Shown here: positions 1 to 10,100 of the stretch, piece by piece | How positions within the stretch are numbered: position 1 is the first letter of the stretch | Layout of the letters: every line of letters starts with the position of its first letter | DNA from: Apostichopus leukothele | Lineage: Eukaryota; Echinodermata; Holothuroidea; Aspidochirotida; Stichopodidae | Assembly (NCBI GenBank): GCA_010014835.2 | Contig: JAAAKB020205820.1 | Location: 1 to 20,216 of the forward strand | Direction of reading: 5' to 3' | Length of the DNA: 20,216 nt | Program-made: the position numbers and the translations under genes | The notes under the pieces: model-generated | The model's input: only the letters and a program-made list of their open reading frames with translations | Database searches by the model: none | Told to the model about the DNA's origin: nothing

Positions 1-999
1 GCTAAACATCTTTGCACTTGTACAGCAACTTGACCAGTTTGTATAATAGTTTGGGATCGATACCCAGTTGAATTATTCCCTGGAGTAAGGTAGATATTGA
101 AATTAATTTTGTAAATTGGTCTAACAATAATTCTTGCAATTTCCAGGCCATTAATGTTTCACATTGGCTATATATTGACTATCCCTTTCATAACTAGGTT
201 TTTGCATACTGTTTCATACGCAGAGGTCATAAACTGTGACATATTAGCTTATTCAACACAGTGTCACTAGGGAATTGAGTAAGAGACATAACCGCCCATA
301 GTGATTGAAGGTGAGTGAATTTTACTCCTCAGACATTCTTATTCACAGTTATCAATCCATAGATCAAAATTTAGGAAAGTTTTCTTTATTTCAGTTTCCA
401 AGTTAAAAGTATTCTTATAATCTTGATACAAGAAGCTTTTCAATGTTAAACTAATAACTTAGACAATAATTTCCTTATTTGGAAAAAGGAAAAAAGGTAA
501 CTTACATATTAATGTCAAAATTCGGAAACTTCAGTATTTAATCAGTTCATTTTATTTTACCTTTCAATCATAATAATATACACTAAGGTTCCTTAACTGA
601 GTCTTCTGCACCAAAGCTGCTCCTAACATTTCATGACATCCATAGATCATAACATAAACTTGAAAATCTTCAGACACCAAGATTAATCATGTGATCACAT
701 AATATTTATACACACCATCAAATTTATAATATTTTAATTCTTTATTTATTGATTTTTGTTGCTAATTAATGTTTGTACATTTCTGATGACCCTACAGTTA
801 AGGTAGAGAAAACTCATAAGGTCTGATACTCTCAAACTTTGACATCTAACCCTTTTACTGACATAAGTAGTACAAACTTTTCACAAATCTAAATAAAAGC
901 TGACAGTTATTTATACTCCAGGTTGATAGGTGTTTCAATGAAGTCATTCTTAAAATTGGCTTTTTTTCGTCCTTCCTTTCTTTGACAATATCAACTCAC

Positions 1000-1022
1000 C
1001 TTCAGCATTGCCTCTATTAGGT
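1000..1022 (-). CDS. Candidate microexon next to exon C
   Basis: This is the duplicate of the site at 2692-2714, with the same acceptor and donor. In phase 1 it reads Asp-LIEAMLK. In phase 0, which would follow if the other microexon were used upstream, it hits TAA at its second codon. It could therefore act as an alternative end, or it may not be an exon at all. Confidence 0.22.
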
Positions 1023-1072
1023 CTATAAGAGTAAGAGACATAACTGAATCATTTCCAAGATAGATAACTTAC

Positions 1073-1111
1073 CTTCATCTTGTGGGAATGGTTCTGCAGC
1101 ATTGTTACTAT
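1073..1111 (-). CDS. 39-nt cytoplasmic exon C (left copy of the tandem duplication)
   Basis: The acceptor is cttatctcacag|AT and the donor GAAG|gtaagt, phase 1 to phase 1. It encodes the split Asp plus SNNAAEPFPQDE. It is the tandem-duplicate partner of exon A, with both splice sites intact. Five of the six base differences change the protein. It is the last exon on the left that can be supported with confidence; the gene must continue further. Confidence 0.6.
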
Positions 1112-4100
1112 CTGTGAGATAAGAAAATGCTTTAAGACTAAGACTTCTTACTCAAGAAGGGTTCCCATAGCCCTGATTCATAGGAATTGTCCTGTTTTTG
1201 AAATACAAACATGTCGTACACAGGTTATCTAAATTTTCTGAAGGTCTTGGAGACCTTAAAAAATATCACCATTTCATCGTATGGAATTGAATTATTATAG
1301 ATGTTTAAACTCAAGTCACACACTTGCAGACATTTAGGGATCAATATTACTTTCCTTTCAAAATGGTTCATTGCCATACAAGTCTAATGATGTAAGCAGT
1401 TTTTCACAGAGAACTATAACAGTATTCGATAGAGATACAAAGTTCAGAGATTTCAAAACTGTTACACAAAATTTGAAAACTGAATTATTCCCTGATAAGA
1501 TGCAACACAAGACAGATTTGAATGACCAATGTTCATTGCACTGGCCAACTAACCCATCATCAACTTACCAGGTGGGCTCTGTGCTGCTGGCTGGCTGCCA
1601 CTGGCAACTATGGGGGAATAATAATAATAATAATAACTGTTTTTTGTATAGCGCAGGTATCCAGAGCACAAGGCAATGTTCAAATGCGCTCCCAAATAAA
1701 GGGTCTAACTGTGATATTTTTCAAAAAGGATAGTTTTTAGCTGTTTTTTGAGATCCGTCTTACTGGATGGAGAAGAAACATCCTAAATATTATTAAACTA
1801 TAATACGTCATGGCATGGATTAATTTTGCTACAATGTAGACCTAATCCTGCTTGTCTTTCAGAGAAACTGATGAAAAATAGCTCTTGCAATTGACTAAGT
1901 CTATGTCCTTTACAGCATATATGGCTTACGTAGTACTAATGCTGTGTCCACTTTTAAAAAGAAAAGTAAAAAAGGTGCTTCCAGGTCTTTTTCTTCATAG
2001 TGATTTCTTGACTTACTGGTGGTTGCAATGCAACAGCTCCCACCATGAATTCATCACACAAATGGTTACTATTAGGCATAACACATAACTTGCAACACAA
2101 ATTGGACCAACCTGGAGCTATATAGACCTGTTATCTAGATATTCTGAAGGTCTTGGAGACCTTATAAAATATCACCGTTTCATCGTATGGAATTGAATTC
2201 TTATAGATGTTTGAACTAAAGTCACACTTGCAGACATTTGGGGATCAATATTACCTTCCTTTCAATCATAATAATATACACTAAGGTTCATTTACTGAGT
2301 CTCCTGTAACGAGCTGCTCTTAACATTTCATGACATCCATAGATCATAACATCAACTTGAACATCTTCAGACACCACGATTAAATCCTGTGATCACATGA
2401 GGTCTGTACACACCATCAAATTATAATATGATATTTCGTTTTTTTTTTTGGCTAATGAATGTTTGTAACATTTTTGATGACCCTACAGGTAAGCTAGAGA
2501 AAATATAAAAGGTCTAGTATTCTAAAACTTTGACATCTAACCCTTTTACTGACATAAGTAGTACAAACCATTCACAAATCTAAATAAAAGCTGACAGTTA
2601 TTTAAACTACAGATTGATAGGTGTTTCAATGAAGTCATTCTTAAAATTGGCTTTTTTTTGTCCTTTCCTTTCTTTGACAATATTAACTCACCTTCAGCAT
2701 TGCCTCTATTTTGTCTATAAGAGTAAGAGACATAACTGAATCATTTCCAAGATAGATAACTTACCTTCATCTTCTGGGGATGCATCTGCTGCATTGTTAT
2801 TATCTGTGAGATAAGAAAATGTTGTAAGACTAAGACTTCTTACTCAAGAAGGGTTCCCATAGCCCTGATTCATAAGAATTGTCCTGTTTTTGTAATGCAA
2901 ACATGTTGTACACAGGTTACCTAAATTTTCTGAAGGTCTCGGAGACTAGCTAGCCTAATATGAAAATAAGAAATTTGGGAAAGAGTTGTTACTGACCTAA
3001 GTTTCAATTGACATGATATAGGATAATTTAATTAGTTAATTCCTTCAATTTTTGGAGGAATACTGGGTTTGAGCAGAATTGCATGAATTGAGTAAATAAA
3101 GGAAACCAAGTATTAAGTACAATCTTTAGGGTATCACAAAGGAATATCAAAGGTGAAACATAGCCAGTTAGTGAATGATTCGTAATTGTCTGTCAGTTTA
3201 GACAATATTTACAGGCATTTACAGGCACAATATATATGCGTGCTACACTAAAATTACAGTAGCCATTGAGTGCTAGGTGGAATATGATATATTTTTAAAG
3301 GACAATAGTTTAATGAGCTCACACAGTTCTATATATACAAAGAAAACCCAGTATAGAAAAAGCAAAACAATGTAAACAATGTGATGATAGTCTGGAAGGT
3401 TTGTATCTTTCGCTCCAAGTCATCACAAAGTCAAACTTACCGTCACCATTACTTGTTTCTTTGCTTGGAGAATTACAGCAAAAGGCTGGAAAAGGTTCTG
3501 CAAGAATAACACATAAAGCAGAACTCTGTCACTGTTAGGATGGAATACTTAATTACTTACTGTTAATTTGAACTCCACAGGCAGTTCCCCAAGAAACTAT
3601 ATTAAGAATGACTTATTTACTTTTGAAATAATCAACATTTACTTTTGAAATGTTAATAAAAACTAATTGTTACAGGTATTACAAGTTTAACTGTTCATGT
3701 AAGGCAGTTTAGAAGAGCATGTAATGGAGCTATTATAATTGCCAAATTGTTTGCTAAATACACTTTGTCATGGTGATAGCAATTATCATTTTTCAATTAA
3801 CAATCAGTAATTTAGCACTTAATGATGTCTCACAGATGTTTGTGAAGGCTATAAACTGGGCTACATATTGTACCTAAATGTTAATCTTTCTATTAGCAAA
3901 GTATTGCCTGTCTGACACAGTACTACAACAGTTGGTAGTGTAGGCTTCCTTTTCAAACAACAGCATATTGGCATAGGCTAAAGTGTATATTTTGTATATC
4001 AAAATACCATATATGGTTATTTTCAGATGCCAACTTGCAGCTGTACAGTACTGCTCTACTTATTTGCGAATAGTAATTGAAGGTACATACCAAATATAAA

Positions 4101-7100
4101 TTCAAACATGCTGTACTTTTTTTATTATAATTTTATGCCGATCTCTCTTGACCTTTGATCAACATGGAAATGTAAGGGTAAAGAACGTTCTTGTGCTCAA
4201 TGACTGATCCACATCAAAAGATATTTTGGAGTTCTCATGTGTTTGTGCACATGTCAAGTTATATTGTTGTCAATGTGATCTTCATTACCACAGCAAACCA
4301 TGAGGCTTTTATGCTTCTTGTTGCATCCACAGACCAAATATGCATTTCAACCACCACATAGTTTTAAGTTATTATGTTTAAACGGTTACAATGTTTCCAG
4401 ACTTTGACCTTGGCAGAAAACAGAAGAGTTTTCAAGTTCAATGGAGCATCCACAAACCAAAGAAGAAGCTTACCCCAACATCTATGATCTAGCTTTTGAG
4501 TTACTGTATCGTGTTGAGAAGCCTTTGTGACAACAAACACAGGCACACACAATTCTACAAGGAATCAATACAAACTAAAAAGGTCTAGGTACTATGATAA
4601 TCCCAAGCTTGTGCAGCATGTATATAGGTACTATGATAATCCCAAGCTTGTGCAGCATGTATATAGGTACTATGATAATCCCAAGCTTGTGTGACATGTA
4701 TATAGGTACTATGATAATCCCAAGCTTGTGCAGCATGCATCTAGGTACAATGATAATCCCAAGCTTGTGTGGCATGTGTAGGTACTATGATAATCCCAAC
4801 CGTGTGTGGCATGTATAGGTACTATGATAATCCCAAGCTTGTGTGGCATGTATATAGGTACTATGATAATCCCAAGCTTGTGTGGCATGTATAGGTTCTA
4901 TGATAATCCCATGTTTGTATGACATGTATACAGTATACATTAGCAACAGATAATACACACTGAACAATCAACCTCTGTAAAACTAACTATATACATTGCA
5001 TATACATTGCAATCAAATGTCAGGTACGTCTTCCTCCATGGGAACATGGAAAATTGCTATTCAATATACATGAAGTTGGAATGCTATATTCTGTATATTT
5101 AATGAACAGACAAGTTCTGCGCCATACATAGTACAGTGTGAGTCTAAATAGCAGCTCCCTGTTCAAACAGTTAAGTGACTTACCTCTAGAGTACCATCCT
5201 TTACATGCTCTGCATAGGCACATAATCAGGAGAAAAATAAACAATATGCAGCAACTCAATCCAATGTAAAGGCCAATAATCTCCTGGCCATAATCTAAAA
5301 AAAAAATAAAATGCAGGATTTTAAAGGTTGTAAAAAAAATGATAACAATTTTTAAGGGCTCAAATTAATGGTTTGTACTTTGGGTGCCTTACTACTGCCC
5401 TTCATTCTGAATTTATGATATTAAAACACACCTGCAGTGATTAGTTGAGTTGCCGTAGGTGTGCTCACGTTCGTACAAAGTGAAGTAGGGAAGGGGGTGA
5501 TGAAAAAAAATTTAAATAAACAGAGAGAAAACCTTTCCCTCCGTTTTTCATTTCCCTAAGCCTACATTTCCAAACATTTCAAAGGTAATATTAGGCTAAC
5601 AAGTGCTAGAGCTTCACGGGGGAAGGGTACGTAATATTGCTCTTTCTGAGATGATGCTTTTGATATTGTCCATTTAAGTATCTCATATGAGAGACAACAA
5701 AATATCTGCAAGTGCTAAAAGCTTTGGGCTCCCATCAGGGCTTTGATATACATTCCAGAAAAATTGTATTTCACTCTCTCTCATCAGTTCTTTTTTTTCT
5801 TGTCCTTTAAACCAGCTACGAAAAAAACCAAGAAATTTCTAAAACTGCTGCAGAATCCAAGAGCTTAATTTGCAAGAAATATTTTAAAAACACTGCAGCA
5901 GCCAGGGGCCATGCCTCATGGGCTATCAGTAGGGCTTAAAATACATTCCTCTCGCTTTTCTGTATTTATTTCTTTTTCTAAAAAATGCCACCTTCCAGGG
6001 ACCACACTCCTGTACTCCAACTTAATATAACTGTGTACCGTTGTGATAAAACAAATTGTCACTTTTGTTGGTGTATATTTTATACAACATTGCTTGGCTT
6101 TTCACTGCAGTTCTTTCCAAAATTGATCTACACCCTGTTGAAGGTACTGGATGGTGACTGAATACGCCCCTGGGAATGCTCAAAATGATCTCGATCGTTA
6201 CACTTATAACGCTTTATATTGATTGTACGTCGGAACAAAATGTGCCTTTTCCTGCAATTTGCTGTACATTGTATTGCCCTCACCAAAATTCATTGATGCC
6301 CTAGGTTTTAAATTTTGAAAATTGCCCAATTTGACCAATATGACACAGGCCAATATGTACAAATGCTGAAGATCTCCATTGCCATGGTGACGTGAGTCAT
6401 CTCCATCATACAAATTGCTATGAGAAAGTGGTTTAATTATTTTCAACTAAGAAAGAAATCAAGTGGAATTTTTTACTGTTTTCCAATTGAAATAATACAA
6501 ATTACATTGATAGGCTTCTTTGCCAAGTAACGTATTTATATTGCAAGGCCAACATGAATTGCTGCAGGTGACCCTTCTTATATTATTTGTGTCCCTTTGA
6601 CTCAGTATTTTTTGGGTACTGAATAACATCCAATAAAACGGCACAACTTGGAAATATTTCATTGGTTTACAGTTTGTGACGCAAGGCCCTAATTACTGAC
6701 ATTTTTTGTTTCTATAGTTACAACAAGGCATTTATATGCACACCTATATGCACATGTAATATATGCATATATTATAGCATCTTGGGTTCACAGGTGTCAT
6801 CAAACTGCTAGCTGTTACCAAGGCAATTTTCACTGTTCATACCAGCATATACATATAGTAACAATTCACACATTTGGCAAATGACATTGAAGGTGGATAT
6901 TGACACAGGGAAAACCCAACAGATCCTTACAATTCAGCCGAGTTGATGCAATTGTCATGCTGAACATGCTATCAATACAAAACAAGCAGATATTTGACAA
7001 TATATAATAATGTGTGTACAAAGTGAAAAACCATAAAATTGGTTTTACATATATGCAGCTGACCCACATTCCCATAGAGTGCATATGAATATAACTTGAT

Positions 7101-10100
7101 TGATTGATTGTTTTTGATGATAATAATAAGAATGGCCTTTGAATATATGCAAAATAATATTAACTTGATCAGAGCAGCTAACTACCTGATCTGACAGATT
7201 GCACAGAGTCATATATTGTACCACATATTTTTACCATGGGTTATATATTTGATTAACAGGTGTGAAAGTCATTTTCATAACATATTATAACGAGACATAA
7301 AATTCCTTGATTCGTTAGAAATTGTTTCTCGAGCAAACATTGAGCATGCATGCATGTCGATAAAAGGAGAGTAACAACAATATCTAGGATTAATTACTCA
7401 AATCATCATGCTATTTAACAGTTTCTACGTTCGACATGCCAACGAGGATATTTACACCCAACCTGTGTAGAGAAACAGAAAATACACCGCAACTTGTTCT
7501 TCAAGACAACATTAAAGGGCACACCCATAAAGGAGAAGCAAACCATCGCTGTTACATGACACATCTGATGCTTAATAATCTGATGGGAACTTTTTGTTTT
7601 GTTCAGAACTATCAGAGTTTAAAAGACCACGTATTGCTGCCATTTTGTATGTCTACAACGGCACACTGGCATGGCATCAAGAACAGTCTTACCACCATGC
7701 CCCCCTCCCACCCTTTAATAAATTTTAATGTTTCTTTATTCCACATTTTCTTGGACTCCCTCACTGTCCCTGAGTATAAGGTCTACAATAGAATTTGAAA
7801 TAATACTGAAAAAGAATTCAGAAGAAGAAACAATTATTGGAATTCAAGTATATAGTGTTTTCACTTTGTTTTAAAAACAGTTCAAACCAAGCCTTGTTCA
7901 CATAATTCTCAAATGGAGTTCACGATTGCGGGGTTTGACGCCAAGGAAGCCAGTGTCCACACTACGGTCTTCACTGCCTTGGGTAGGTGGGGGGGGGGTC
8001 AGGGGTTCCTTGCATATTCACATGTGAACATGGCTCAAGATTTCAGTCTTGTGGTTTAACGGAAATCAAAATTGTAAAAGATGTCCTTTACAGATATTTT
8101 TTTTATGTGATGATAAGACATTACAATAGTTTGGCAACGATGCTCATCACAACTATCAGAGCTTTCATGTAACAATGATGGTGATTTAATTTGCTTTTCC
8201 TTTAACATGCAGTACATACAAACATACATGAATGAATACCGGTCCGTCAGTGGACTGTCCTAAATTGAGAGAAGCCACTGACTGCTGATCGAAAGAAAAA
8301 ATAAGTCTTAAAAGAAACTCCAACATGGTGTCCACAAAGTCACTTTCCTTCAACTTTTTCATAAGTTAAACACTTGAAAATCTGAACATTCTTGTTTGCA
8401 TTGCATAAGCAATTATGATGGGCTTACTTAAAGAAAATAAAGGTCTTTTTCTAAAATGAAAGATAGATCGATAGACAGACATACATACAGACAGATAGAC
8501 ATACAGATACATATACATACATACTCCACATGCCGCCATGTGAAGATGATGGAGTACGTATTGGGCTAATAACATTTGATCTTTCTATTAAACTTTTAAA
8601 GCTGAAAAATTGATGCCAATTCAATGGAGATCCAGAGAATGTTCCAAAACTGCCTTGATTGCCTCTCTTCATCCTAATAAATCAAGCATCAACATTAATA
8701 CATGATGTACATGTACTGTACAAGAGGAGACTTCAGGTTTTGCTGAAGATATTTATTAACATAAAAGTTGAAAGTCTTAACAAATCATGAAAAGAACTTG
8801 GTTTGTTGGAAAAAAGCCATGCTAATATTTACCAGTGTGATTCTCTTTATCTGCCGATTCCTCTTTTGGTGGAATGTCTGCTTTGGGAATACTTTTGGTT
8901 ACTGGCAACGTTGTGCGGATTTCCTCTCCATTCCCCCTTGTGCTTGGTTTCTCATCTGTGTGGCAAGCAACTATCTATACTTACTGGACATATGTTATAA
9001 TGTATAACTTAGTCAATTAAACAGTGAACTCATGTTCAAAACCCAACTGTTATAATGTACTGCTATACTGTAGTACCAAACATATTATGTTGCTGACTGA
9101 AGTTTTGCAGATTTAGTGGATAACATTCCATCATCTAATTTTAATCTTCTTACATCCCCTGGGAATAATAGGAAAGGGGTAAACCTTCAAGGATATATAC
9201 TTACTTTCAAAATGGTAGCAATTTTGTTTAACATATTATTTGCTAACATTTCAGATTACTACTTAAAACTAATGAGAAAAATCCAATAGAGGAGCTGGTA
9301 ATATTGTGATACGTACAGTACTATACAAATGAGAGCAATTTGCATAAATTCCACTCTGAAGCAGGAATCGGTGTAGTCTGAAGTACAGTTAGTGTAATAT
9401 CAAGTAATATCAACAGGTATTTCTTCATATTAAGTTTACAAACTTTTCAATAGTTAGATTATTGCATTTGATATACCAAAGGGGCAATGGGCAATAGATC
9501 TAATTTCACCACTTGAAGGCACTTCTTGTAAAGGACAAACTGCTTATCTCCCACATATCCCCCTCTCTCGTCCCTAATTCTCCGCATGAAATACTTTCAA
9601 ACTGTTTAAGTTATGGAATTTGAATCTAATGGTTGGAAAGTGAACAAGGGAAGGATTAAGTGAAACCTTTAGAAATACAATGTTCTGTCACATAACCCAT
9701 TCACCTAATATTACAGGGATAATGAGGTTTGTAATTTGCTTCACTATCTGTAAACAAGGTTACATATGTGATCTATATGTAAGTTGCCATAGAAACAGTT
9801 GCCAGGGTAATGGTTAAGTTTCCTGAGTAGCTCCTCTCAGGAATCACCCGGGGTTTCCGCAGAGTGCCACTGGAAAGTGTGTCATTGTGTGCGTGTGTCC
9901 AATGTTGTGTCCAAAACTTTTAATGGCCGGGACGATTGTCTTCAAACTCAGTGGGAAGGTACAGTACCCTAGGGTAAATCCTTGTGTCTCACATATCTCA
10001 GAACCAAAGGTCAGAGTTCAGAGGTCACCATTTTGTGAAAATTGTGAATATTTTTGTGCTATATCATTCCAATGGAATCTTTTGGCTCTTATCCAAGGGA

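Larger units (their letters stand above)
560..1361. repeat. Left copy of a tandem duplication (unit about 0.8 kb)
   Basis: Bases 560 to about 1250 align with 2258-2946, starting at the shared cctttcaatcataataata. Bases about 1222-1361 align with 2128-2265 (shared ttctgaaggtcttggagacc and catttcatcgtatggaattg-like words). Over about 370 bp around the copied exon the two differ at roughly 18 positions by eye. Similarity is lower at the left end. The block carries exon C and one candidate microexon. Confidence 0.85.
1362..2127. other. Spacer between duplicated blocks
   Basis: The spacer contains exon B and the (AAT)n run. The rest shows no coding signal that fits the gene. A 21-nt segment at 1930-1950 has a good pyrimidine tract and matching phase but is too short to call. 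Confidence 0.5.
2128..2946. repeat. Right copy of the tandem duplication (tail fragment plus main block)
   Basis: Bases 2128-2265 match the tail of the left copy, and 2258-2946 match its head and body. The order tail-then-head is what remains from at least two full units side by side, so the array once held more than two partial copies. The bases between the copies (1362-2127) are unrelated to the unit and carry exon B. The right boundary falls at ggtctcggagac, after which similarity stops. Confidence 0.82.

Noticed and set aside
1371-1733. 120-codon plus-strand open frame
   Set aside because: It crosses the exon B splice sites on the opposite strand, includes the (AAT)n run as poly-Asn and resembles no protein.
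1930-1950. 21-nt microexon with a strong pyrimidine tract and matching phase
   Set aside because: It is too short and unsupported by any copy or homology; it could be chance.
3561-3596. 36-nt phase-1 exon-like segment with a good donor
   Set aside because: It would leave an intron of only about 63 bp before exon 7 in a gene with large introns, and it has no homology support.
4475-4520. Exon-like segment with acceptor cacaaag and donor gtaagc
   Set aside because: In the required phase 1 it contains a stop; only the wrong phase is open.
4588-4931. CRISPR-like regular repeat
   Set aside because: The copies are directly adjacent with no unique spacers; it is a minisatellite in a eukaryotic intron.
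4575-4967. Open frames on both strands with 13-residue repeats
   Set aside because: They are produced by the 39-bp minisatellite, whose period is a multiple of three.
7436-7798. 120-codon plus-strand open frame
   Set aside because: No recognised motif and no splice or start context. It lies in an intron of the minus-strand gene, and a frame of this length can arise by chance in this much DNA.
8366-8672. Minus-strand frames rich in Val/Cys/Ser/Tyr
   Set aside because: They are translations of the tetranucleotide microsatellite.
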